Positions 25,974-35,002 of a stretch of DNA of 64,000 bases are shown one piece after another. The notes under the pieces are model-generated. The model did not search any database and had not been told where the DNA came from. It saw only the letters and a program-made list of their open reading frames with translations. Position 1 is the stretch's first letter; each line of letters opens with the position of its first letter. The position numbers were made by a program, and so were the translations under genes. Origin of the DNA: Micromonospora globbae (GTDB lineage Bacteria > Actinomycetota > Actinomycetes > Mycobacteriales > Micromonosporaceae); assembly GCF_003610785.1 (NCBI RefSeq), contig NZ_RAQQ01000022.1:1-64000 (forward strand). The letters are read 5' to 3'.

Positions 25974-26873
25974 TCAGAAGCCGAGCTTGCGCAGCTGCTT
26001 CGGGTCGCGCTGCCAGTCCTTGGCCACACGGACGTGCAGGTCGAGGTAGACCCGCGTGCCGAGCAGCTCCTCGATCTGGCGGCGGGCCGTGGCGCCCACC
26101 TCCTTGAGCCTGCTGCCCCGGTGGCCGATCACGATCGCCTTCTGGCTGGGCCGCTCGACGTACACGTCGGCGTAGATCCGCATGAGCTGGCCCTCGGGGA
26201 TCATCTCCTCCACCACCACGGCGATGGAGTGTGGCAGCTCGTCGCGGACCCCCTCCAGCGCCGCCTCCCGGATCAGCTCGGCGACCAGCACCTGCTCGGG
26301 GTCGTCGGTGAGCATGTCGTCCGGGTAGAGCTGCGGGGAGGCCGGCAGGTAGCCGGTCATCACGTCCACCAGGGTGTCGATCTGGTGCCCGGAGACGGCG
26401 CTCACCGGCACCACGTCGGCGAACTCGCCCAGCTGGCTCACCGCGAGCAGTTGCTCGGCGAGCCGCTGCCGGTCCACGAGGTCGGTCTTCGTGACGACGG
26501 CCAGCACGGTGGCCTTCAGCTCGGCCAGCTCGCCGCTGATGAACCGGTCACCCCGCCCGACCGGCTCGTCGGCGGGGATGCACAGCCCGATGACGTCGAC
26601 CTCGCTCCAGGTCTGCCGGACGAGGTCGTTGAGACGCTCGCCGAGCAGCGTCCGGGGGCGGTGCAGGCCGGGGGTGTCGACGAGGACGAGCTGCGAGTCC
26701 GGCCGGTGCAGGACGGCCCGGATGACGTGGCGGGTCGTCTGCGGCTTGTTCGAGGTGATCGCGATCTTCTGGCCGACGATGGCGTTCGTCAGCGTGGACT
26801 TGCCGGCGTTGGGCCGGCCCACGAAGCAGGCGAAACCGGCCCGGTAGGGGCGCTCCTGCGGGCTGCCGGTCAC
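25974..26873 (-). CDS. era: GTPase Era
   Basis: Ribosome-assembly GTPase acting on 16S rRNA of the 30S subunit. The 299-residue product has G1 GRPNAGKST (about 19-27), the G2 region with TRH, G3 DTPG, G4 TKTD and G5 (VSA), followed by a C-terminal KH domain with IVIGHRGSRLKEVGATARRQIE. The length is standard. The GTG start overlaps the stop of the deaminase-like gene. It is the last gene of the phoH-ybeY-corC-deaminase-era cluster conserved in actinobacteria. Confidence 0.95.
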   Translation of the reverse strand: MTGSPQERPYRAGFACFVGRPNAGKSTLTNAIVGQKIAITSNKPQTTRHVIRAVLHRPDSQLVLVDTPGLHRPRTLLGERLNDLVRQTWSEVDVIGLCIPADEPVGRGDRFISGELAELKATVLAVVTKTDLVDRQRLAEQLLAVSQLGEFADVVPVSAVSGHQIDTLVDVMTGYLPASPQLYPDDMLTDDPEQVLVAELIREAALEGVRDELPHSIAVVVEEMIPEGQLMRIYADVYVERPSQKAIVIGHRGSRLKEVGATARRQIEELLGTRVYLDLHVRVAKDWQRDPKQLRKLGF

Positions 26874-27256
26874 TCGACCACCGTGCCGAGGACGGCCCCG
26901 TCGGGCGCGGCCACGTGGATCGGCGCGTCGGTGGCGAGGTCACGGACGGCGGCGTGGCCGGCGCCGTCGAGCGTCGACGCCTCGGTGACGACCGCGGCGG
27001 CCTCCAGCCGGGTCGCGCCGGCGGCGACCGCCGAGGCCACCGCCAACTGGAGCGCGGTGAGGGTCAGCGAGGGCAGCGCCACGCTGGCCGCCGCGTACGT
27101 CCGGCCGTCCTGGTCGCGGACCGCCGCGCCCTCCACGGCTCCCACCCGGCCCCGGGCGCCGCGGGCCAGGACGACCAGCTTGGCGTCCTCGGCGCTCAGC
27201 TCGACCGGTGCGGCCGGGGTGGGCCGGGCGGCGGGTGCGGCGGGCGACTCAGGCAT
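26870..27256 (-). CDS. Cytidine deaminase-fold protein lacking catalytic residues
   Basis: A 128-residue product positioned like Rv2365c between corC and era. The pattern EDAKLVVLARGARGR ... GRTYAAASVALPSLTLTALQLAVASAVAAGA follows the cytidine deaminase fold. However, the expected zinc ligands are missing: the H/C-A-E position reads as SLTLTALQL and there is no PCxxC. It is therefore probably a catalytically dead, structural or ribosome-assembly accessory protein. It overlaps corC by 8 bases and era by 4, so it is tightly coupled to both. Confidence 0.82.
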   Translation of the reverse strand: MPESPAAPAARPTPAAPVELSAEDAKLVVLARGARGRVGAVEGAAVRDQDGRTYAAASVALPSLTLTALQLAVASAVAAGATRLEAAAVVTEASTLDGAGHAAVRDLATDAPIHVAAPDGAVLGTVVE

Positions 27257-28631
27257 CGGCGGGTTGCCTCTCCTCGATCTGGTTCTCGGTGCCCCGGGAC
27301 TCGGTGCGCCCCGGGCTCTGCTGCTCGTCGGCCGGCTCGACGCGGCTCACGAGCACGGTGTCGATGCGGTTGCGCCGGCCCGTGGTGCCCTCGGCGAGCA
27401 GCCGCAGACCGGCCACCTCGACCCGGGCCCCGGGAATCGGCACCCGACCCAGGGACTGGGCCAGCAGGCCGCCGACCGTCTCCACCTCGTCGGTGGGCAG
27501 CTCGGTGTCGAACAGCTCGCCCAGGTCCTCCACGGGAAGCCGGGCGGTGACCCGCACCGACCCGTCCTCCAGCCGCTCGACCGGCGGGCGCTCGACATCG
27601 TACTCGTCGGTGATCTCGCCGACGATCTCCTCGAGGATGTCCTCGATGGTGACGAGGCCGCCGGTGCCGCCGTACTCGTCGACGACGATGACCAGGTGGT
27701 TGCGGGCGGCCTGCATCTCCGAGAGGAGGTCGTCGACGGGCTTGGACTCCGGCACGAAGGTGGCCGGGCGCATCAGCTCGGAGACCGGCAGCTGCTCGGC
27801 GGCCGGGTCGCCGCCGCGCACCCGCCGGATCAGGTCCTTGAGGTAGAGCACGCCCAGCACGTCGTCCACGCTCTCGCCGATCACCGGGATGCGGGAGAAC
27901 CCGGAGCGCAGGAACAGCGCCAGGGCCTGGGAGAGCGTCTTGCCCTCCTCGATCCACACCATCTCGGTACGCGGCACCATCACCTCCCGGGCGATGGTGT
28001 CGCCGAGGGCGAAGACGGAGTGGATCATCTGCCGCTCGCCGTGCTCCACCACGCCGCGCTGCTCGGCGAGGTCGACCAGCTCGCGCAGCTCGACCTGGGT
28101 GCCGAACGGGCCCTCGGGGAAACCGCGCCCCGGCGTCACCGCGTTGCCGATGAGGATCAGCAGCGAGGCGAGCGGGTTCAGGGCACGCCCGAGCCAGCGG
28201 ACCAGCGGCGCCACGGCCCGGCCCACGGGATAGGCGTGCTGCCGGCCGAGGGTACGCGGGGCGACCCCGACGACCACGAAACTGACCACGGTCATCGCGC
28301 CCGCGGTGACGAGCGCCGCCCGCCACCCCGCGCCGAACGTGTCGACGGCGACCAGCGCCACGAGGGTGGTGGCCGTCAGCTCGGCGAGCAGCCGCAGCAG
28401 CAGGAGCAGGTTGAGGTGCCGGACCACGTCGCCCGCGACGACCTGCAACGCCCGGGCGCCGCGCGCGCCGTCGCGGGCCAGTTCGGCGGCCCGGGCCGGC
28501 GAGACCGTGGCGAGCGCCGCCTCGGTCATCGCGATCAGCCCGGCGAGCACCACCAGACCGGCGGCGAAGACGATGAGTTGCAGGTCCGGGAGGCCGGCGG
28601 TGGCGCCGGCTGCGGACGCCTGGACGGACAT
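27249..28631 (-). CDS. Hemolysin/CorC family protein (CNNM-CBS-CorC_HlyC)
   Basis: A 460-residue membrane protein. The N-terminal CNNM (DUF21) domain (1-190) has four hydrophobic segments. A CBS pair follows (about 205-335, with MVPRTEMVWIEE and GVLYLKDLIRRV). The CorC_HlyC domain ends the chain (about 350-430). Homologues are linked to Mg/Co efflux or metal homeostasis; hemolysin is a historical name. The start can be ATG 28631 or GTG 28634, both overlapping the ybeY stop. It is part of the phoH-era cluster. Confidence 0.9.
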   Translation of the reverse strand: MSVQASAAGATAGLPDLQLIVFAAGLVVLAGLIAMTEAALATVSPARAAELARDGARGARALQVVAGDVVRHLNLLLLLRLLAELTATTLVALVAVDTFGAGWRAALVTAGAMTVVSFVVVGVAPRTLGRQHAYPVGRAVAPLVRWLGRALNPLASLLILIGNAVTPGRGFPEGPFGTQVELRELVDLAEQRGVVEHGERQMIHSVFALGDTIAREVMVPRTEMVWIEEGKTLSQALALFLRSGFSRIPVIGESVDDVLGVLYLKDLIRRVRGGDPAAEQLPVSELMRPATFVPESKPVDDLLSEMQAARNHLVIVVDEYGGTGGLVTIEDILEEIVGEITDEYDVERPPVERLEDGSVRVTARLPVEDLGELFDTELPTDEVETVGGLLAQSLGRVPIPGARVEVAGLRLLAEGTTGRRNRIDTVLVSRVEPADEQQSPGRTESRGTENQIEERQPADA

Positions 28632-29104
28632 CACTGTGACCGGCTCGACCGCCAGCTGGACAGCAGTCGGGCCTGGAGCGCGAACATCTCCCGCTCCTCC
28701 TCAGGCTCGGCGTGGTCGTACCCGAGCAGGTGCAGCACCCCGTGCACGGTCAGCAGGTGCAGCTCGTCCGCGGCCGAGTGGCCCGCGGTCGCCGCCTGCT
28801 TGGCCGCCACCTCGGGGCAGAGCACGATGTCACCGAGGAGGGCCGGCTCGCCGGAGGCCGGGGCGCTCTCCCCGGGCCCGTGGTCGACGCTGCCCTCGTC
28901 CATGGGGAACGCGAGCACGTCGGTCGGCCCGTCGCCCCCCATCCAGCGGTGGTTCAGCTCGGTCATGTAGTCGACGTCGACCAGCAGCACGGAGAGCTCG
29001 GCGAGGGGGTTGACCCCCATCTCGTCGAGGGCGTGGCGGGCGACGGCGAGCACGGCGTCGGTGTCGACCTCGACACCGGACTCGTTGGCGATCTCGATGG
29101 ACAA
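28631..29104 (-). CDS. ybeY: Endoribonuclease YbeY
   Basis: Zinc-dependent RNase in 16S rRNA 3'-end maturation and 70S quality control. The 157-residue product contains the UPF0054 signature HGVLHLLGYDH (H-x3-H-x5-H) near residues 120-130 and the early LNHRWMGGDGPTDVLAFPM. The start appears to be TTG at 29104, preceded by GGGGAA; TTG is rare and no ATG/GTG in the right place would keep the conserved N-terminus. It is 15 bases after phoH and overlaps corC. Confidence 0.93.
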   Translation of the reverse strand: MSIEIANESGVEVDTDAVLAVARHALDEMGVNPLAELSVLLVDVDYMTELNHRWMGGDGPTDVLAFPMDEGSVDHGPGESAPASGEPALLGDIVLCPEVAAKQAATAGHSAADELHLLTVHGVLHLLGYDHAEPEEEREMFALQARLLSSWRSSRSQ

Positions 29105-29119
29105 CTGGATTCCCCTGAT

Positions 29120-30178
<1,059 letters not shown>

Positions 30179-30290
30179 AGATCGGGCCGAGAGGCCCTGT
30201 GCCACCTGCTCTCGATCTCGGCGCCGGCCCTGCTGGCGCGGCGTACGGACGTTCCATCCATCGTATCGGTTCAACAGCCGCGGCACCGTG

Positions 30291-30337
30291 CGCATTTCGC
30301 CCCCGTCGACCCGCCCGCAGCTCCGGGGCGAAATGCG
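30291..30337. repeat. Intergenic inverted repeat upstream of phoH
   Basis: Perfect 13-bp arms, CGCATTTCGCCCC (30291-30303) and GGGGCGAAATGCG (30325-30337), around a 21-base loop. It lies between the serine hydrolase terminator and the phoH start. It could be a second terminator or an operator for phoH. Confidence 0.6.
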
Positions 30338-30350
30338 ACAAAGACGACGT

Positions 30351-30382
30351 CCGGCGGGCCGGATCACGGGCCGGCCCGCCGG
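30351..30382 (-). terminator. Terminator of the HIT / serine hydrolase unit
   Basis: CCGGCGGGCC (30351-30360) pairs with GGCCCGCCGG (30373-30382), 7 bases beyond the serine hydrolase stop on the minus strand. Confidence 0.65.
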
Positions 30383-30389
30383 GCTGGCG

Positions 30390-31766
30390 TCACTCTCCGG
30401 CGCGGAAGTCGTACCGCTCGAAGGTCTCCTGGTTGCGGGTGAACCGGTACGTCGCCCAGTGCATCCGCACCACCGCGCCGTGCTCGTCGCGGGTCAGCCG
30501 CAGCAGCTCGCCGACCTCCCGGCCGGAGACCGTGCGGAACACGTCCGGCTGGTCGGGCACCGGCGCGAAGACCGCCGGCGGCCGGCCCGGCGGGTCGCCG
30601 GCGCCGCGTGCCCGCAACGACCCGTCGTGCCAGGTGAAGACGTACTCGTACCCCTCGCCCCACCAGCGGCCCAGGACGCCCCGCAGTCCGGCGGGCGCCG
30701 GCGGGCCCGGCCGCCACGGCTCGATGTCGGCCGGGTCGTGCTCCACGGCCGCGGCGAGCAGCCGGTGGGGCAGGTCCAGCGCCTCCGCGGCGGTGCCGGA
30801 GGAGACGAGCACGGCGGCGCCCATCGCCCCGGGCGTGCCCTCCCCGCCGCGCCGGCCGTAGACGCCGGCCAGGAAGCCCGGCATCGCGCCGTCGTGCCCC
30901 ACGTGCACCACGCGCTCGCCCTGCGGCACGAGGATCAGCCCGAGCCCGAAGCCGCCGGTCCAGAGGGTCTCGTCGGTCACCGTGACCGGCCAGCGCATCT
31001 CGTCGAGGGTCGCCGCGGCGAGCACCGCGCCGGCCGGGTCCACGGCCGCCGGGTCGGCCAGGAACGCGGCCCAGCGGGCCATGTCCCCGGCCGTGCTCCA
31101 GAGCTGGGCGGCGGGCCCCACGGCGGAAAAGTCGGTGGGCGGCTCCGGGTGCGCCTCGTCGGAGTACGCGTCCACGAGGAACCCGGTGGCGGCGGTCGGC
31201 CCGGGGGTGACCGTCGTGGCGGTCAGCCCCAGCGGTGCCAGCACCCGGTCGTCGAGCACCTCGGCCCAGGTGCCGCCACGCAGCCGCCCGACCAGTTGCC
31301 CGAGCAGCGCCAGGCCGAGGTTCGAGTAGTGGAAGCGGCGGGCCGGTGGCAGCACCCGCTCGGCCCGGGCCAGGTCGGCCAGGAGCTGGTCGGCGTCCGG
31401 GGGGCTCAGCGTGTCCCACACGTCGCCGTACGGCTCCCGTTGCAGACCGGCCGTGTGCGACAGCAGCCGCCGCACGGTCAGCTCGCCGTGCGCCGGCAGC
31501 TCCAGGTGCCGGCCCACCGGGTCGTCCAGGTCGAGCAGACCGTCGTCGCGGCACTGCATCGTGAGCACGGCCGTGAAGGTCTTGGTGACCGAGCCGATGC
31601 GGAACTGGGTTCCGGGATCGAGCGGCCGGTCGGTGCCGGTGTCGCCGACCGTGCAGGTCCACAGCGGGCGGTCGGCCCGGTGCAGCGCCGCCGACACCGC
31701 GGGGATCCGGGCGTCCGCCTGGACCCGGCGCACCATCCGGTCCAGCCGGTCCGTCGGGACGCTCAC
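30390..31766 (-). CDS. Beta-lactamase class C-like serine hydrolase
   Basis: A 458-residue member of the class C beta-lactamase / DD-peptidase / esterase superfamily. The nucleophile motif SVTK lies at about 59-62 (GSVTKTFTA), the YSN motif is in FHYSNLGLALLG and a later HVGHDGAMPGF occupies the KTG position (HxG type). There is no signal peptide, so a cytosolic esterase or peptidase is more likely than a beta-lactamase. The C-terminal 100 residues form an extra beta domain. The GTG start overlaps the HIT gene stop. Confidence 0.88.
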   Translation of the reverse strand: MSVPTDRLDRMVRRVQADARIPAVSAALHRADRPLWTCTVGDTGTDRPLDPGTQFRIGSVTKTFTAVLTMQCRDDGLLDLDDPVGRHLELPAHGELTVRRLLSHTAGLQREPYGDVWDTLSPPDADQLLADLARAERVLPPARRFHYSNLGLALLGQLVGRLRGGTWAEVLDDRVLAPLGLTATTVTPGPTAATGFLVDAYSDEAHPEPPTDFSAVGPAAQLWSTAGDMARWAAFLADPAAVDPAGAVLAAATLDEMRWPVTVTDETLWTGGFGLGLILVPQGERVVHVGHDGAMPGFLAGVYGRRGGEGTPGAMGAAVLVSSGTAAEALDLPHRLLAAAVEHDPADIEPWRPGPPAPAGLRGVLGRWWGEGYEYVFTWHDGSLRARGAGDPPGRPPAVFAPVPDQPDVFRTVSGREVGELLRLTRDEHGAVVRMHWATYRFTRNQETFERYDFRAGE

Positions 31767-32122
31767 GCGAGGTTCCGTGCCAGCATCGGGCCCAGCGGTG
31801 CGCCGCCGAGCAGGTGCGCGTGCACGTGGAACACCTCCTGGCCGGCGTACGCCCCGGTGTTGAACATCAGCCGGAAGCCGTCGCCGAGCAGACCCTCGTC
31901 CTCGGCCACGGCGGTGGCCGTGGCGAGCACCTCACCGGCCAGCGCCGGGTCGCCCTGCGCGAGCGTGGCGACGTCGGCGTAGTGCTCCTTCGGGATCACC
32001 AGCACGTGCACGGGCGCCTGCGGGCTGATGTCGCGGAAGGCGAGGGTGGTGGGCGTTTCCCGGACGACGGTCGCGGGGATCTCCCCGGCGACGATGCGGC
32101 AGAACAGGCAGTCGGATCCCAT
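31763..32122 (-). CDS. Histidine triad (HIT) nucleotide-binding protein
   Basis: A small nucleotide phosphoramidase-like protein, 119 residues. It shows CLFCRIVAGEIPA at the N-terminus (zinc-type Cys pair of the HINT branch), VLVIPKEHY in the middle and the active triad HVHAHLLGG (about 99-107). The ATG at 32122 has TACACT 6 bases upstream and no Shine-Dalgarno. It is translationally coupled to the serine hydrolase. Confidence 0.93.
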   Translation of the reverse strand: MGSDCLFCRIVAGEIPATVVRETPTTLAFRDISPQAPVHVLVIPKEHYADVATLAQGDPALAGEVLATATAVAEDEGLLGDGFRLMFNTGAYAGQEVFHVHAHLLGGAPLGPMLARNLA

Positions 32123-32128
32123 CCGCGC

Positions 32129-32134
32129 AGTGTA
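32129..32134 (-). promoter_or_regulatory. Leaderless -10 box for the HIT gene (TACACT)
   Basis: TACACT on the minus strand, 6 bases before the ATG at 32122. Confidence 0.6.
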
Positions 32135-32204
32135 AGGGCCTCCCCGCCGGCGCTCCCGGGACGGGAAGGGCCCCTCGTCGGCGGCGCCGACCCCGTCCGG
32201 CAGG

Positions 32205-32975
32205 ATGGCGCGCGTGACTTCACGGGCGGTACTGGTGACGGGAGGCTCGCGCGGCATCGGGCGGGCCGTGGTGAGGGCGTTCGCGGCCGGCGGCGACCGG
32301 GTGGCGATCCACCACCGGGACTCGGCGAAGCTCGCCGACGAGCTGCGGGCGGAGCTGCCCGGCGAGGGCCACGTGGTGGTCCGGGCCGACCTCGCCGACC
32401 CGGACGCCGTCAAGGCGATGGTGGACGAGGCCGCCGGGCTGCTCGGCGGGCTGGACGTGCTCGTGAACAACGCGGGCGTGTTCGGGCCCGCCGACCCGCC
32501 GCACCCGGTCTTCGGCAGCAGCTACGAGCAGTGGCGGCAGCGCTGGCGCGAGGTGCTCGACACGAACCTGCTCGGCGCGGCCAACGCCGCCTGGTGCGCC
32601 GCGCAGCACATGCGCGACCGGGGTGGCCGGATCGTCAACGTCTCGTCCCGGGGCGCGTTCCGCGGTGAGCCGGCCAACCCCGCGTACGGGGCGAGCAAGG
32701 CGGGGATGAACGCCATGGCCCAGTCGTTGGCGGTGGCGCTGGCCCCGTACGGCATCGCGGTGGCCACCGTCGCGCCCGGCTTCGTCGAGACCGACATGAC
32801 CAACGAGCACCTGAAGGCCGAGCGGGGCGCGGCCGTCCGGGCGCAGAGTCCGTTCAACCGGGTGGCCCGCCCGGAGGAGATCGCCGCGGCGGTCCACTGG
32901 CTCGCCTCCCCCGAGGCGGAGTGGGCCTCCGGCACCATCGTCGACCTCAACGGCGCGTCCTACCTGCGCACCTGA
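32205..32975 (+). CDS. Short-chain dehydrogenase/reductase (FabG-like)
   Basis: Classical SDR of about 256 residues. Visible motifs are the cofactor loop TGGSRGIG (about 13-20), DVLVNNAGVFGP, the catalytic Ser in IVNVSSRGAF, the YGASKAG motif (Tyr and Lys) and the C-terminal GTIVDLNGASYLRT. NADP preference is suggested by the basic residues after the loop. The substrate is unknown. ATG 32205 has no Shine-Dalgarno; GTG 32214 with AGGA upstream is an equally good start. It interrupts the minus-strand cluster as a single gene. Confidence 0.9.
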   Translation: MARVTSRAVLVTGGSRGIGRAVVRAFAAGGDRVAIHHRDSAKLADELRAELPGEGHVVVRADLADPDAVKAMVDEAAGLLGGLDVLVNNAGVFGPADPPHPVFGSSYEQWRQRWREVLDTNLLGAANAAWCAAQHMRDRGGRIVNVSSRGAFRGEPANPAYGASKAGMNAMAQSLAVALAPYGIAVATVAPGFVETDMTNEHLKAERGAAVRAQSPFNRVARPEEIAAAVHWLASPEAEWASGTIVDLNGASYLRT

Positions 32976-33000
32976 CCCGCACCCGGCCCGGGCGGACGGG

Positions 33001-33735
33001 TCACCAGCGGGAGAGGCGGGTGGCCAGCACGCTCAGGGCGGCGACGCCGGCCGTCGAGGTGCGCAGGACCGACGGGCCGAGGCGTACGGGGCGGGCGCCG
33101 GCCGCCGCGAACGCCTCCAGCTCGGCCGGGGCGATGCCGCCCTCCGGGCCGACCACCAGCACGATCTCACCGGTGTCGGGCAGCGGCGCGGTGGTCAGCC
33201 GGTCGTCGGCCTCCTCGTGCAGCACGAACGCGCCCGCGGCCCCGCCGATGCGCCGGGCCACCCGGTCGGTCGACTCGTCGGGCGACCCGGCCACCACGGG
33301 CAGCCACGGCCGCCGGGCCTGCTTGGCCGCCTCCCGGGCGGTCGCCACCCACTTCTCCCGGGCGCGTACGCCCCGGTCGCCGCGCCACTGCGCGACCGAG
33401 CGGGACGCCGCCCACGGCACGATCTCGTCGACCCCGACCTCGGTCATCGCCTGCACGGCCAGCTCGCCCCGGTCACCCTTGGCGATGCCCTGCACCACGA
33501 CGAGCCGCGGGACGGGCGCGTCCACGTACCCCCGGGAGGTCAGCTCCAGTTCCAGGCTGCCCCGGCCGACGGCGGTGACCACGGCGGTGGCCGTGCCGCC
33601 CCGGCCGTCGGCGAGCAGCAGTTCCTCGCCCACCCGCAGCCGTTGCACGGTGGCCGCGTGGTGCCCCTCGGGACCGCCGAGGGTCAGCGAGTTGGCGGTG
33701 GGCAGCGAGTCGACCAGGAAGAGCGGCGCGGACAC
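33001..33735 (-). CDS. rsmE: 16S rRNA (uracil1498-N3)-methyltransferase RsmE
   Basis: SPOUT-class methyltransferase, 244 residues. The N-terminal PUA-like domain (1-70) is followed by the knotted domain with IAKGDRGELAVQAMTEVGVDEIVPW, VVGPEGGIAPAELEAF (SAM binding) and the terminal RLGPSVLRTSTAGVAAL. The GTG at 33735 follows TAGCCT by 7 bases, so a leaderless message is likely even though dnaJ ends only 50 bases upstream. The hrcA-dnaJ-rsmE order is typical of actinobacteria and Firmicutes. Confidence 0.93.
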   Translation of the reverse strand: MSAPLFLVDSLPTANSLTLGGPEGHHAATVQRLRVGEELLLADGRGGTATAVVTAVGRGSLELELTSRGYVDAPVPRLVVVQGIAKGDRGELAVQAMTEVGVDEIVPWAASRSVAQWRGDRGVRAREKWVATAREAAKQARRPWLPVVAGSPDESTDRVARRIGGAAGAFVLHEEADDRLTTAPLPDTGEIVLVVGPEGGIAPAELEAFAAAGARPVRLGPSVLRTSTAGVAALSVLATRLSRW

Positions 33736-33742
33736 GGTCAAC

Positions 33743-33748
33743 AGGCTA
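33743..33748 (-). promoter_or_regulatory. Leaderless -10 box for rsmE (TAGCCT)
   Basis: TAGCCT on the minus strand with a 7-base spacer to the GTG at 33735, giving rsmE its own start inside the hrcA-dnaJ unit. Confidence 0.55.
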
Positions 33749-33785
33749 GCCGCCGCGGCACGGGCCGGGACGGCGAGCCGGCCGC

Positions 33786-34949
33786 TCAGGCGTGGCCGTT
33801 GAAGGCGTCCCGCATCCGGGAGAAGAAGCCGCCCTGCTTGGTCAGCTCGGCGACCTCCTCGCCCCGGGTCTTGGCGAACTCGCGCAGCATGCGCTCCTGA
33901 TCGGCGTCGAGCTTGGTGGGCGTCCGCACGTCGAGGTGGACGTAGAGGTCGCCCCGGCCGGTGCCGCGCAGGTGCGGCACGCCCCGCGCGCGCAGCCGCA
34001 GCGTGCTGCCCGGCTGGGTGCCGGGCTTGACGTCGACGGTCTCCTCGCTGTCCAGCGTCTTGATGGTCAGCCGGGTGCCCAGCGCGGCCGCCGTCATCGG
34101 CACCGTGACGCGGCAGTGCAGGTCGTCGCCCTTGCGGGAGTACACGTCGTGCGGGCGCTCGTGGATCTCCACGTAGAGGTCGCCGGCGGTGCCACCGCCC
34201 GGACCCACCTCGCCCTGCTGGGCCAGGCGGATCCGCATCCCGTCCTCGACGCCGGCCGGGATCTTCACGGTCAGCGAACGCCGGGTGCGTACCCGGCCGT
34301 CGCCCGCGCAGGTCGGGCAGGGGTGCGGGATGGTGGTGCCGTACCCCTGGCAGACGGTGCAGGGCCGGGCGGAGACGACCTGGCCGAGGAAGGTGCGCTG
34401 GACCGACTGCACCTCGCCGCGGCCCCCGCACGCCTCGCAGGTGGCCAGGTGGGTGCCCGCGGCGGTTCCCGCGCCGGAGCAGGTGGTGCACAGGACGGCG
34501 GTGTCGACGGTGATGGGCGCCTCGACGCCGAACGCGGTCTCGTGCAGGTCCAGTTCCAGGCGCAGGATGGCGTCGGCGCCGGGGCGGGTACGCGGCCGGG
34601 GACCGCGCGAGCCTCCGGCGGCGCCGCCGAAGAACGCGTCCATGATGTCCTGGAACCCGACGAACGGACCGGCGCCGCCGGGGCCGCCCGCGCCACCGGG
34701 ACCGCCGCCGCCCGGAGCGAGCGGGTCGCCGCCGAGGTCGACGATCTGCCGCTTCCGGTCGTCCGAGAGGACCTCGTACGCGGCGTTGATGTCCTTGAAC
34801 TTCTCCTGGGCCTCCGGGTCCGGATTGACGTCCGGGTGGTACTTGCGCGCCAGCTTGCGGTAGGCGCGCTTGATCTCGTCGTCGGAGGCGTCCCGGCTCA
34901 CGCCGAGAATGCCGTAGTAGTCCCTGGCCACTGCGTTCCGTGTCCTCAT
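33786..34949 (-). CDS. dnaJ: Chaperone DnaJ
   Basis: DnaK co-chaperone, 387 residues. The J domain (about 10-75) contains HPD (KYHPDVNP), then a Gly/Phe-rich linker (about 80-120). The zinc region holds four CxxCxGxG repeats: CTTCSGAG, CEACGGRG, CTVCQGYG and CPTCAGDG. The C-terminal substrate-binding domain follows. This is a full type I DnaJ corresponding to mycobacterial dnaJ2. ATG 34949 is used; GTG 34931 at VARDYYG is possible. It is 53 bases downstream of hrcA and therefore under CIRCE control. Confidence 0.94.
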   Translation of the reverse strand: MRTRNAVARDYYGILGVSRDASDDEIKRAYRKLARKYHPDVNPDPEAQEKFKDINAAYEVLSDDRKRQIVDLGGDPLAPGGGGPGGAGGPGGAGPFVGFQDIMDAFFGGAAGGSRGPRPRTRPGADAILRLELDLHETAFGVEAPITVDTAVLCTTCSGAGTAAGTHLATCEACGGRGEVQSVQRTFLGQVVSARPCTVCQGYGTTIPHPCPTCAGDGRVRTRRSLTVKIPAGVEDGMRIRLAQQGEVGPGGGTAGDLYVEIHERPHDVYSRKGDDLHCRVTVPMTAAALGTRLTIKTLDSEETVDVKPGTQPGSTLRLRARGVPHLRGTGRGDLYVHLDVRTPTKLDADQERMLREFAKTRGEEVAELTKQGGFFSRMRDAFNGHA

Positions 34950-35002
34950 GTTCGTCTCGCGTTGCGCCGGCCGCCGGCGGCAAGCCCGCCGGACGGTACT
35001 GC

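Noticed and set aside
30390..31766. True secreted beta-lactamase
   Set aside because: It has the SxxK and YxN motifs but no signal peptide and an HxG rather than KTG triad, so a general serine hydrolase call is safer.
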